Assembly (NCBI GenBank): GCA_021771025.1
Contig: JAETPW010000003.1
Coordinates: 72,279-136,278, forward strand
Source of the DNA: Clostridiaceae bacterium
Lineage (GTDB): Bacteria; Bacillota; Clostridia; TANB77; CAG-508
Reading direction: 5' to 3'
Length of the DNA stretch: 64,000 nucleotides
In this document: positions 20,159 through 29,445 of the stretch, in pieces
How the letters are laid out: every line of letters begins with the position of its first letter
Position numbering within the stretch: position 1 is the stretch's first letter
The notes under the pieces: model-generated
The model's database searches: none
Seen by the model: only the letters and a program-made list of their open reading frames with translations
What the model was told of the DNA's origin: nothing
Translations under genes and position numbers: made by a program

Positions 20159-21307
20159 CTAGGTAAATTTTAAATCCATCAAAATAGCATTTTGATTTTC
20201 CCCATAATAATTTTTACGAACTGATACCGGAACAAACTGAAATTTCTGATACAAAGCAGTAGCAGAAACATTATTTTCATTGACTTCTAACAAAACAGCA
20301 GAGAGCCTATTTTCTTTTGCCCAGTCAATTACTTTTTGCAAAAGAAGAGAAGCAACCCCTTGCCTACGAAAACTGTGTTTCACCACAATATTCATCAGTT
20401 CTGCATGATCAGCAATTTTTTTCACTCCAGCAAATCCTATGATTTCATCTTCTAAAGTAGCTTTCCAAAAATAAGAAAGATCAGAATGTAGTTCAGACTG
20501 TAAAATAGAATTTGTCCAAAAATCATCAAAATCAGAAGACAAAATAGGTTCAATTTGTTTCTCATCTTCATCTGTCATCAAGGAAACACAAAACTCTTTA
20601 GTTTCAAGTTGCCTTTGGGCTTGCGGTTTTTTCAAATACAAAGGAAGAAGAGGAGGAAGAGGTTCATTAGAGTTTTGAGCCTTTTGGTATACATGAAGAC
20701 CAGCTAAAGCAAGAGCGTTAATGGACAGATCACATTGTGCAGAAGAAGCAAAATGAGCATCAGGGAAAAAACGAATAATTTCTTCCTGATAGCGAATTGC
20801 CCCATCTCCAACAAAGTAAAAGGAGTGATCTTGATACTTTGATTTCCAAGACGCCAATAAAGATAAAATATCATCTGTTTGAGGAAGTTCTAAAGGTTCA
20901 TAATCTCCATTTTTTTTTTCAAAAATAGCACCATACACATTATTGTGATTCGCATCAAGTAAACTCACAACAAAACCAGAACTCTGTGATCCATAAGCTA
21001 AACAAGTCAAAGAATCAACCCCAACTGCCGGAATTCCTTGAGAATCAGCAAAAGCCTTAAGAGTAGCCACACCAATACGAATTCCCGTAAAAGAACCTGG
21101 ACCAATATCACCAACCAATAAATCAATATCAGATAAAGATAATTGATGACGATCCATTAACTCCTGAATAGCTGGCATAAGAGTTTCCGAATGAGTAAGT
21201 CCATTATCTTGAATAATCCAATCAATCAAATGATTTTCATGTAGCGTATTTTCCCATAAACAACAACTGCATAAACGGCTAGCAGTATCGATACATAACA
21301 ATTTCAT
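20159..21307 (-). CDS. tsaB-rimI: TsaB-RimI fusion (t6A synthesis subunit plus GNAT acetyltransferase)
   Basis: N-terminal MKLLCIDTASRLCS...VGDIGPGSFTGIRIGVATLKA (TsaB); C-terminal MNIVVKHSFRRQGVASLLLQKVIDWAKENR...LLEVNENNVSATALYQKFQF (RimI). Confidence 0.92.
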   Translation of the reverse strand: MKLLCIDTASRLCSCCLWENTLHENHLIDWIIQDNGLTHSETLMPAIQELMDRHQLSLSDIDLLVGDIGPGSFTGIRIGVATLKAFADSQGIPAVGVDSLTCLAYGSQSSGFVVSLLDANHNNVYGAIFEKKNGDYEPLELPQTDDILSLLASWKSKYQDHSFYFVGDGAIRYQEEIIRFFPDAHFASSAQCDLSINALALAGLHVYQKAQNSNEPLPPLLPLYLKKPQAQRQLETKEFCVSLMTDEDEKQIEPILSSDFDDFWTNSILQSELHSDLSYFWKATLEDEIIGFAGVKKIADHAELMNIVVKHSFRRQGVASLLLQKVIDWAKENRLSAVLLEVNENNVSATALYQKFQFVPVSVRKNYYGENQNAILMDLKFT

Positions 21308-21789
21308 TTCATATCCTCCTTTTTAAGAAATGGCAAACAAGATAATAGAGTTTCATAATGTTTACCATGAGCGGTAAACGTAAGCATACGATCAGAATCT
21401 TCATAAGAACGAGAAAAAGAAATTTGCAAATAATCAGAAGGCAAAACATCTAAAATTTGCTCACCCCACTCAATCAAACAAATACCACGATTTAAATACT
21501 CTTCTCCTCCCATTTCAGAAAATTCAGAAGAATCAGTCAAGCGATAAACATCAAAATGAAAAATAGGTCCTTGTGACGAATCATATTCGTTAACAATGGT
21601 AAACGTAGGACTAGAAATCTCCTCTTCTAGATGAAAAAAAGTCAAAATTCCTTCTGTCAGTTTTGTTTTGCCAGAACCTAGGTCTCCTGTTAATATTACT
21701 AAATCCCCCTTTTGTAAAAAAGAAGCAATAGAATTAGCTAATTGTTTGGTGTCTTCTTCAGAATGAGATAAATAAGAATAAGTGCTCAT
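21304..21789 (-). CDS. tsaE: TsaE, tRNA threonylcarbamoyladenosine ATPase subunit
   Basis: GDLVILTGDLGSGKTKLTEGI Walker A and FHFDVYRL; overlaps tsaB start by 4 bp. Confidence 0.93.
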   Translation of the reverse strand: MSTYSYLSHSEEDTKQLANSIASFLQKGDLVILTGDLGSGKTKLTEGILTFFHLEEEISSPTFTIVNEYDSSQGPIFHFDVYRLTDSSEFSEMGGEEYLNRGICLIEWGEQILDVLPSDYLQISFSRSYEDSDRMLTFTAHGKHYETLLSCLPFLKKEDMK

Positions 21790-21851
21790 TTTTTTTCCTC
21801 TCTTTTTTTACTATTTACGCTATTATAATACAAATTTAGAAAGAGGTCAAA

Positions 21852-21902
21852 TCTGGGGACGGGGTAAAATTGGGTAATTTTACCTTTTTTGGGACAGGGT
21901 GT
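21852..21902. repeat. Intergenic repeat family B
   Basis: tggggacggggtaaaattgggtaattttaccttttttgggacagggt. Confidence 0.7.
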
Positions 21903-22055
21903 AAAACCATTAACAATAAATTGAAAAAAATCCCCTAAACCTATTGATAAATTCCAACGCTTGTAATATAATTGAAATGAATTTGTAACAAAAGTGAAAC
22001 AGGAAAAGAAAAATAGATAAATCATCAAAAATCAAGAGTGGAAGGGAAGAAAAAA

Positions 22056-23057
22056 ATGTTTAAATTTGGATTTGGACAAGATGTAGGAATAGATTTAGGA
22101 ACAGCAACAGTCATTGTATATGTTAAAGGAAAAGGAATCGTACTACGAGAACCATCAGTAGTAGCAGTAGATAATAACACAGGGGAAGTACTAGCTGTTG
22201 GGGGAGAAGCTAGAAGAATGTTAGGAAGAACACCAGGAAATATCGTTGCCACAAGACCATTACGCGATGGCGTCATTTCTGACTACACCGTAACAGAAAA
22301 AATGCTAAAACACTTTATTAGTAAAGTATGTGGGAAATTTGTTTTTTCTCCTCGCATTATGATCTGTATACCTTCACAAGTAACTGAAGTAGAAAAAAAA
22401 GCTGTCATCGATGCAGCAACGCAAGCAGGAGCAAGAAGAGTTTATTTAATAGAAGAACCAATCGCAGCAGCAATAGGAGCAGGAATTGACATTGCCAAAC
22501 CTTGTGGAAATATGGTAGTTGATATAGGGGGAGGAACCACAGACATTGCGGTTATTTCACTAGGAGGATCAGTAGTTAGTACATCCATCAAAGTAGCAGG
22601 AGACAATTTCGATGAAGCCATCGTAAAATACATCAAGAAAAAGCACAATATCGCCATTGGAGAACGAACAGCAGAAGATCTAAAAGTAAACATTGGTTGT
22701 GTATACCCAAAAATTCAAGACGTAGACATGGAAATTAGAGGAAGAGACTTAATTACCGGACTACCTAAAACCGTTACCGTTCATTCAAGCGAAATGTTAG
22801 AAGCATTAATTGAACCAGCCATGATGATTGTAGACGCTGTACATAGCGTACTAGAGAAAACTCCACCAGAACTAGCAGCAGACATTAGTGATAAAGGAAT
22901 TTATATGACAGGTGGAGGATGTTTATTAGATGGATTAGATAAACTATTACAAGAAAAAACAGGAATTAACGTAATGATTGCCCAAGACACCGTATCTTGT
23001 GTAGCATTAGGAACAGGAAAAGCCTTAGAAAATTTAGACGTATTAGATCGAAAATAA
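22056..23057 (+). CDS. mreB: Rod shape-determining protein MreB/Mbl
   Basis: GIDLGTATVIVYVKGKGIVLREPSVVA and VVDIGGGTTDIAVISLGG; ATG at 22056 preferred over GTG at 22038. Confidence 0.95.
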   Translation: MFKFGFGQDVGIDLGTATVIVYVKGKGIVLREPSVVAVDNNTGEVLAVGGEARRMLGRTPGNIVATRPLRDGVISDYTVTEKMLKHFISKVCGKFVFSPRIMICIPSQVTEVEKKAVIDAATQAGARRVYLIEEPIAAAIGAGIDIAKPCGNMVVDIGGGTTDIAVISLGGSVVSTSIKVAGDNFDEAIVKYIKKKHNIAIGERTAEDLKVNIGCVYPKIQDVDMEIRGRDLITGLPKTVTVHSSEMLEALIEPAMMIVDAVHSVLEKTPPELAADISDKGIYMTGGGCLLDGLDKLLQEKTGINVMIAQDTVSCVALGTGKALENLDVLDRK

Positions 23058-23063
23058 TCGAGG

Positions 23064-23141
23064 TAGTGTCTAGTGGGGGACGAGTACGTTTTGAACAACA
23101 AATGTTCAAAACGTACCCGTCCCCTATTGGACACTGCACTG
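23064..23141. repeat. Family A repeat as a long inverted repeat
   Basis: gtgtctagtgggggacgagtacgttttgaac-aacaaat-gttcaaaacgtacccgtcccctattggacac. Confidence 0.8.
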
Positions 23142-23176
23142 ATGGAACATGAACTAAAACAGAGAAAGGAAGAACT

Positions 23177-24469
23177 ATGGCAAAAAAAGTAGCATTTATC
23201 ACACTAGGTTGTAAAGTAAACCAATACGAAACCAATGGTATGGCACAAAAAATGATAGAGCAGGGGTATACTTTAGTGGAACATCACGAAAAAGCAGAAA
23301 TCTACATCATCAACACCTGTACAGTTACCAATATGTCAGACCGTAAATCAAGACAAAGCCTCAGAAAAGTAAAAGAGCAAAATCCAGAGGCAATCGTAGT
23401 AGCAGTAGGATGTTATGCCCAAGTAGCAAAAGACGAACTAGAACAAATTCCAGAAATTGATTTAGTATTAGGAAATGATGAAAAAGCCAATATCACACAA
23501 TATATCGAAAAACTAATCAGCGAAAAATCAAGAGAAGACCATATCAATGATGTCATGAAAGACATAGAATTTACCGATTTTGGTGATATCACATTCACCG
23601 AAAAAACAAGAGCAGTCATTAAAATTCAAGACGGATGCGACCGATTTTGTTCTTACTGCATTATCCCGTATGCAAGAGGAAGAGTAAGAAGCAGAAAGCC
23701 AGAAAGCATTCTATCAGAAATTAAACAAATTGCCCAAAAAGGAATCAAAGAAGTAGTCATCACCGGAATTCACATAGCCTCTTATGGAAAAGACTTTGAA
23801 CCTAAACTTACCCTCATCGACCTATTAGAACAAATCGATTCCGTTCAGGGAATCGAAAGAATTCGTCTGGGATCAATAGAACCACTCATTATCACCGAAG
23901 AATTTTTAACAAAACTAAAACCACTAGACAAAATATGCCATCACTTTCACTTATCTTTACAAAGTGGATGTGATAATACCCTAAAACGAATGAATCGTCG
24001 TTATACCACAGAGCAGTTCAGAACCATCGTTCATCACTTAAGAAAATTTGATCCACAAGTCATCTTAACCACTGATATCATCGTAGGTTTTCCTGGAGAA
24101 ACAGAAGAGGAATTCAACATCACCAAACAATTTTTAACCGAAATCAACTTTTACAAAATGCACATCTTCAAATATTCTCCTCGAAAAGGAACAAAAGCTG
24201 CCCAAATGAAAGAACAAATTGACGGGAAAATAAAAGAAAAAAGAAGTAAAGAACTAATAGAACTATCCAATAAAAACCAATTAGCCTATCATCAAACCTA
24301 TTTAGGAAAACCAGTAGAAGTATTATGGGAAGAAGAGAATGAAGGATTTTTCCAAGGACACACCAAAAATTACCTACACATTAAAAGTGCAAAAAAAGAA
24401 CTAGCAGAAAATCAAATCGCATCAGTTGTATGTAGGCAAGCTAACATAGACTCCATAATTGCCCAATAA
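23177..24469 (+). CDS. mtaB: tRNA t6A37 methylthiotransferase MtaB
   Basis: MiaB-like N-terminus (ITLGCKVNQYETN), radical SAM CxxxCxxC (CDRFCSYCIIPYARG). Confidence 0.93.
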   Translation: MAKKVAFITLGCKVNQYETNGMAQKMIEQGYTLVEHHEKAEIYIINTCTVTNMSDRKSRQSLRKVKEQNPEAIVVAVGCYAQVAKDELEQIPEIDLVLGNDEKANITQYIEKLISEKSREDHINDVMKDIEFTDFGDITFTEKTRAVIKIQDGCDRFCSYCIIPYARGRVRSRKPESILSEIKQIAQKGIKEVVITGIHIASYGKDFEPKLTLIDLLEQIDSVQGIERIRLGSIEPLIITEEFLTKLKPLDKICHHFHLSLQSGCDNTLKRMNRRYTTEQFRTIVHHLRKFDPQVILTTDIIVGFPGETEEEFNITKQFLTEINFYKMHIFKYSPRKGTKAAQMKEQIDGKIKEKRSKELIELSNKNQLAYHQTYLGKPVEVLWEEENEGFFQGHTKNYLHIKSAKKELAENQIASVVCRQANIDSIIAQ

Positions 24470-24604
24470 AGGATAAAAATGTCATCATTTTGTCACATGG
24501 ATGTCACGAAAAAGTAATATACAATTTACAAAAATTACTTGATTATTCTAGTAAATTATAGTATAACTAGAATAAATAAAGAAACCACAAAGGAGGAAAC
24601 AAAA

Positions 24605-24940
24605 ATGGCAGATTTAGGTGAAAATAAAGTTGCAGGGGTATTCGGAGGAATTGAATTCGGAAATGAAAATGGTCAAAACCAAGAAATAAACAATATAGAA
24701 AACGCAGGAACCATTAGAAACCAAGACTTACCTGTAAAAAGAGGATTTTGGTCTAAATTTAAAGCATTCTGGCTACAAGAAATAGATTGGAACAAAGAAA
24801 TTAAAGTAGAATTAACACCATATCAACAAAAAGTAGAAGACGAAGTAAACGAATTTTTACACCAAGAAATTACTTGGGGAAAAGTTCATGATTTCTTATT
24901 CCAAGAAGTTTCATTTGGAAAAAAGAAAGAACAAGCGTAA
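24605..24940 (+). CDS. Small hypothetical protein with repeated aromatic QE motif
   Basis: ATG with RBS aaaggaggaaac; FWLQEIDWNKE, FLHQEITWGK, FLFQEVSFGKK. Confidence 0.75.
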   Translation: MADLGENKVAGVFGGIEFGNENGQNQEINNIENAGTIRNQDLPVKRGFWSKFKAFWLQEIDWNKEIKVELTPYQQKVEDEVNEFLHQEITWGKVHDFLFQEVSFGKKKEQA

Positions 24941-25005
24941 TGTTGCCCGATTTTGGAGACAAGTACGTTTTGGACATTCAATTGTAAATTTTTAATGAAT
25001 TAAAT

Positions 25006-25047
25006 AAAAGGTATAGCTATCTTTATCAGAGTATGCTATACTTTTTT
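25006..25047 (+). terminator. Rho-independent terminator
   Basis: aaaaggtatagc...gctatacttttttc. Confidence 0.75.
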
Positions 25048-25146
25048 CAATTGGAGAAAATAAAAAACAAAAAGTAAAGGAAATGTCCAATGTCCAAAAT
25101 GTACCCATCTCCAATTGGACACCTAAAGGACAAAAGGAGGCAAACA

Positions 25147-26511
25147 TTGGCTAAAAGCAAAACCGTTTTTGTCTGTAATGAATGTGGAAACGAATCCTCA
25201 AAATGGCTAGGAAAGTGTCCAGCGTGCAATAGTTGGAACAGCTTTTTTGAGCAAAAAATAGTCGAATCCAAAAATAGTTCACTAAAATCTGCAGACGCAA
25301 AACGAAACACACCCAAAGAATTAAATGAATGTGAAGCAAAAGAAACTATGCGAACCTTAACCGGATTCGGAGAACTAGACCGCGTTCTAGGAGGAGGTTT
25401 AGTCAAAGGTTCTTTAGTTTTATTAGGAGGAGAACCGGGAATAGGAAAATCCACCCTGATTTTACAAATTTGTGACAAAGTAAAAGGAGAAGGCAAAGTT
25501 CTTTATGTATCAGGAGAAGAATCAGCAGAACAAATCAAACTAAGAGCAGACCGTCTAGGCATAAAAAATGAAGATATTCTCTTTTTAGGGGAAACAGATA
25601 TTGACATCGTAAACCAAGCCATCATTGACCTAAACCCAAAGCTAGTTATCATCGACTCCATTCAAACCATGTATTCTGAAGAACTAACAGCAGCGGCAGG
25701 AAGTGTGAGCCAAGTAAGAGAAATCACTTCTCAAGTTATGCGTATCTGTAAATCCAGAAATATTACGACCATCATCATCGGTCATGTGACAAAAGAAGGA
25801 AACATAGCTGGGCCAAGAGTGTTAGAACATATGGTAGATACGGTACTTTACTTAGAAGGAGAGCGCTATTTTTCTTACCGTATATTAAGAGGCGTGAAAA
25901 ACCGTTTTGGCTCAACGAATGAAATTGGAATGTTTGAAATGAGAGAAGAAGGAATGTGCGAAATTCTAAATCCATCAGATGTATTAATTTCAGAAAGAGA
26001 AGATAATCCAGCCGGATCTTGCATCGTTTCCTGTATGGAAGGGACAAGACCAATTTTAGTAGAACTGCAAGCCCTAACTACGCAAAGCGTATTTGGTTTT
26101 CCCAAACGAACAGCCAATGGAATTGACTTTAACCGCTTATCCTTACTCATTGCGGTTATTGAAAAAAGAGCAGGAGTCATGCTTGGTTCACAAGATGTTT
26201 ACTTAAATGTAGTAGGAGGCCTAAGAATTAGTGAACCATCGATTGACTTAGGAATTTTACTGGCCACAGCCTCTAGTTTTAAAAATGTAGCTATCCCCAA
26301 AGACATGGTCATCATGGGAGAAGTAGGACTAACCGGAGAAGTAAGAAGAATTAATCTCATGGAAAAAAGATTAAAAGAAGCCGAAAAATTAGGGTTCAAA
26401 ACTTGTCTAATTCCAGAAAGTAACAAAAAAGTCTTGAAAGATGAGTTTAAATTAGATATAATAGGCGTTAGAAATGTCTATGAAGCCATGAAAAAGATTG
26501 GGCTAAAATAA
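25147..26511 (+). CDS. radA: DNA repair protein RadA/Sms
   Basis: Zn finger CNECGNESSKWLGKCPACNSW, Walker A GGEPGIGKST, KNRFGSTNE motif; TTG at 25147 with RBS aggaggcaaac. Confidence 0.95.
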   Translation: MAKSKTVFVCNECGNESSKWLGKCPACNSWNSFFEQKIVESKNSSLKSADAKRNTPKELNECEAKETMRTLTGFGELDRVLGGGLVKGSLVLLGGEPGIGKSTLILQICDKVKGEGKVLYVSGEESAEQIKLRADRLGIKNEDILFLGETDIDIVNQAIIDLNPKLVIIDSIQTMYSEELTAAAGSVSQVREITSQVMRICKSRNITTIIIGHVTKEGNIAGPRVLEHMVDTVLYLEGERYFSYRILRGVKNRFGSTNEIGMFEMREEGMCEILNPSDVLISEREDNPAGSCIVSCMEGTRPILVELQALTTQSVFGFPKRTANGIDFNRLSLLIAVIEKRAGVMLGSQDVYLNVVGGLRISEPSIDLGILLATASSFKNVAIPKDMVIMGEVGLTGEVRRINLMEKRLKEAEKLGFKTCLIPESNKKVLKDEFKLDIIGVRNVYEAMKKIGLK

Positions 26512-26547
26512 AAGCGCCAGAAAGCAAAGGCAAAAGGGGGAATCTAT

Positions 26548-27630
26548 TTGAGAAAAAGCAAAGAAAATAGTATCACCGAAATATTAAAACTAATCGCTCC
26601 TGGAACACCTATCCGTGATGGATTAGAAAACATCTTAAGAGCAAAAACAGGGGCCTTACTACTCATTACCGATAACACCGAAATCATCAAAGAAGTTGTC
26701 GACGGAGGATTTACCATTAATGAAGACTATACCTCTTCAAAACTCTACGAATTAGCCAAAATGGATGGAGCAATCATCTTAAGCGGAGACCTAAAAAAAA
26801 TCCTATTTGCCAATGCCCAGCTTATTCCCTCTCGTGAAATCGAAACAAGAGAAACAGGAACAAGGCATAGAACAGCAGAAAGAACAGCCAAACAAACAGG
26901 AGAACTAGTCATCAGTATATCCCAAAGACGAAATATCATTACCGTATTTAAAGGAAACGACCGTTACATATTAGAAGACACCAATGCCGTACTCAATAAA
27001 GCAAACCAAGCCGTCCAAACATTAGAAAGATACAAAAAAGTATTTGACAACAAATTAAGCAACCTAAACGAATACGAATTCAACGACATTGTCACCATGC
27101 AAAATGTGATCGTAGCCATCCAACGAGCAGAAATGGTCATGAGAATTGTAGAAGAAATCCAAAACCAAATCTACGAATTAGGAAATGACGGAAGGCTAGT
27201 CAAAATGCAACTAGAAGAATTAATCGGTGGAGTAGAAAAAGAAGAAATGTTAATCATCAAAGATTACCTAGCACCAAAAAAGAAAAAGCAAACCCCAGAA
27301 GAAGTCATGCAACAACTATCAGAAGTACCTTACGAAGAACTAACCAAAGAAAACACCATAGCCAAACTATTAGGGTACGAAAACTTTGACAACTACGACG
27401 AAGTAGGGGTATACACAAGAGGATACCGAATCTTAAGCAAAATACCACGAATGCCAAGCAATATCGTAGAAAACTTAGTCTCCTCCTTCAAATCCTTCCA
27501 ACACATCCTAGCAGCAGACATCGAAAGTCTAGACGAAGTAGACGGAATAGGAGAAGTCAGAGCAAGAACCATCAAACAATCCCTAAAAAGAATGCAAGAA
27601 CAATTTGTCTTTGACAATGTACTCGTCTAA
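26548..27630 (+). CDS. disA: Diadenylate cyclase DisA
   Basis: MDGAIILSGD and ETGTRHRTAERTAKQTG motifs; C-terminal HhH; adjacent to radA. Confidence 0.94.
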   Translation: MRKSKENSITEILKLIAPGTPIRDGLENILRAKTGALLLITDNTEIIKEVVDGGFTINEDYTSSKLYELAKMDGAIILSGDLKKILFANAQLIPSREIETRETGTRHRTAERTAKQTGELVISISQRRNIITVFKGNDRYILEDTNAVLNKANQAVQTLERYKKVFDNKLSNLNEYEFNDIVTMQNVIVAIQRAEMVMRIVEEIQNQIYELGNDGRLVKMQLEELIGGVEKEEMLIIKDYLAPKKKKQTPEEVMQQLSEVPYEELTKENTIAKLLGYENFDNYDEVGVYTRGYRILSKIPRMPSNIVENLVSSFKSFQHILAADIESLDEVDGIGEVRARTIKQSLKRMQEQFVFDNVLV

Positions 27631-27851
27631 TAGGGATAGGGAAATAAAGGGGACGCCCTTTTCTTCCCTAGGGAAAATTTCCCTACTTAAAATTTCACTA
27701 GGAAGAAACTAAAGGGAAAAGAGCAGCACGAGGGCACCAAAAAATAAATGAACAAAATGAGAAATGAAGAAAATTAAAAAAATACAAAGAAGCGTAAGTA
27801 GGGAAAAAAGAGATAGGGAAAAAAAGGGCGTCCCCCTTATTTCCCTACTTG
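27628..27851. repeat. Inverted pair of family C repeats
   Basis: tagggaaataaaggggacgcccttttcttccctaggg ... agggaaaaaaagggcgtcccccttatttcccta. Confidence 0.75.
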
Positions 27852-27882
27852 CCCTTCGTACAAGAGAAAGGAAGAAGAAAAA

Positions 27883-28668
27883 ATGAATAAGAGCCAAAAA
27901 ATAATTTGGATCATTGCCTTAGTGGTAGTGATTGTATTAATAGGAGTAGTGGGATATGGCTATTTCCAAAAGTTAACGAAAGAAGTGAAAAATCCCATTG
28001 CCACAATGGAAGTAGAAAATTTTGGAACAGTGAAAATGGAATTGTATCCAGATCAGGCACCTGAGAGTGTAGCTAACTTTATTGCTTTAGCTAATCGTGG
28101 ATATTATGATGGATCAACATTTCACCGTGTGGTGAAAGACTTTATGATTCAAGGAGGAACAAAAAACGGAGATGGTTCTACCGGAGCAAAGTTAAGCGAT
28201 TTAAAAGATGGTGGAGAGGATAAAGAATATTCCATCAAAGGAGAATTCATTGCCAATGGAGTAAATAATAAGATTAAATTTGAAGAGGGAATTTTAGGAA
28301 TGGCAAGATCTGATTTTAGCCAATATTCTTCTGATTTAACTACTGAATCGTATAATTCAGGAAATGCACAGTTCTTTATTATGACCAAAGAAAATACCAG
28401 TTTAAATGGAAATTATACTTCATTTGGAAAAGTAACCGAAGGAATGGAGGTTGTGCATAACTTAGAAAATATTGAAGTGAAAGCACCAGATGATGCTGAA
28501 TCAACAGGAAATACGGAAGTAAGTACTCCGGTTAATGCTCCTAAGATTACTTCCATTCGTGTGGATACGTTTGGCGTAGATTATGGAATGCCTGAAACAT
28601 TGACACCTTTTGATTATATGAGTTGGATGTATAAACAGTATGGAATCGGAGGATCTACTGATCAATAA
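27883..28668 (+). CDS. Membrane-anchored cyclophilin-type peptidyl-prolyl isomerase
   Basis: N-terminal TM; FHRVVKDFMIQGG, NSGNAQFFIM, FGKVTEGMEVV. Confidence 0.92.
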   Translation: MNKSQKIIWIIALVVVIVLIGVVGYGYFQKLTKEVKNPIATMEVENFGTVKMELYPDQAPESVANFIALANRGYYDGSTFHRVVKDFMIQGGTKNGDGSTGAKLSDLKDGGEDKEYSIKGEFIANGVNNKIKFEEGILGMARSDFSQYSSDLTTESYNSGNAQFFIMTKENTSLNGNYTSFGKVTEGMEVVHNLENIEVKAPDDAESTGNTEVSTPVNAPKITSIRVDTFGVDYGMPETLTPFDYMSWMYKQYGIGGSTDQ

Positions 28669-28670
28669 AT

Positions 28671-28709
28671 CTAAAAATCGAGGAAATATAAATTTTCCTC
28701 GATTTTTAG
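28671..28709. terminator. Bidirectional hairpin terminator
   Basis: ctaaaaatcgaggaaa tataaat tttcctcgatttttag. Confidence 0.75.
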
Positions 28710-28752
28710 TTAAGTAGAAAGTAAAAAACTTTCACTATTTCATGAAAAAAAA

Positions 28753-29250
28753 CTATCCTTTAAAATATTGACAATTAGCTACGTAGAAACTCTCACTTTG
28801 TATCCCAATGGTTTCATAACCATCTAAGATAAAAGAAAAACGTTCGATACGGCTCATTGATTTGAGCACGATGGGGTTTGAAACATTCAAAGTATTAGCT
28901 TTACGAGCCAATACTTTTGAACAGCCACCTTTTTTAAATGGTTTAGCATAACATCTTTTGCAACCATCACATTGATGTTTAGTTGAAAAGATAAAATGGT
29001 TAGTAATAAAAAAATCGTAGCGCACAAAAGCATAAAACAATTGCCCATCTAGTTTTAAAATGAAAGTAGGAATATTTTGACTCCGTAGTGCCAATAATTG
29101 ATTTTCTGTACAAGGATTCAAGAAATACTTATCCTCAACAATAAGCTGACTAGTGGATTTCTTTTCCTCAAGAGTCTTTCGATAAACTTGATAAGATAAA
29201 GTATTTCCTCCATCAAGTAATGCTAATTTAGATGAATTTACAATTCTCAT
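28753..29250 (-). CDS. Hypothetical cysteine-rich protein (165 aa)
   Basis: CDGCKRCYAKPFKKGGC cluster; RBS aggaggttataatc. Confidence 0.65.
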   Translation of the reverse strand: MRIVNSSKLALLDGGNTLSYQVYRKTLEEKKSTSQLIVEDKYFLNPCTENQLLALRSQNIPTFILKLDGQLFYAFVRYDFFITNHFIFSTKHQCDGCKRCYAKPFKKGGCSKVLARKANTLNVSNPIVLKSMSRIERFSFILDGYETIGIQSESFYVANCQYFKG

Positions 29251-29343
29251 GATTATAACCTCCTAAAATTATAATTGGTTGTTTTACTTTGCTAATACAA
29301 GTATTAAGTATAACACATAAAATCAAAAAAATCAAAAAATCTC

Positions 29344-29432
29344 TTGCCAAAACCCAAAACTCATGATAAAATATCGTTAGATTAAAAAAAAACCGAATTT
29401 TTCGGCAAACTTTTTTAATCTTTTTTTATTTT
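29344..29432 (+). promoter_or_regulatory. pyrG promoter and candidate attenuator hairpin
   Basis: TTGCCA...GATAAAAT promoter-like; gattaaaaaa-aaaccgaatttttcggcaaac-ttttttaatc followed by a T-run immediately before the RBS. Confidence 0.5.
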
Positions 29433-29445
29433 AGGAGGAAAAAAC

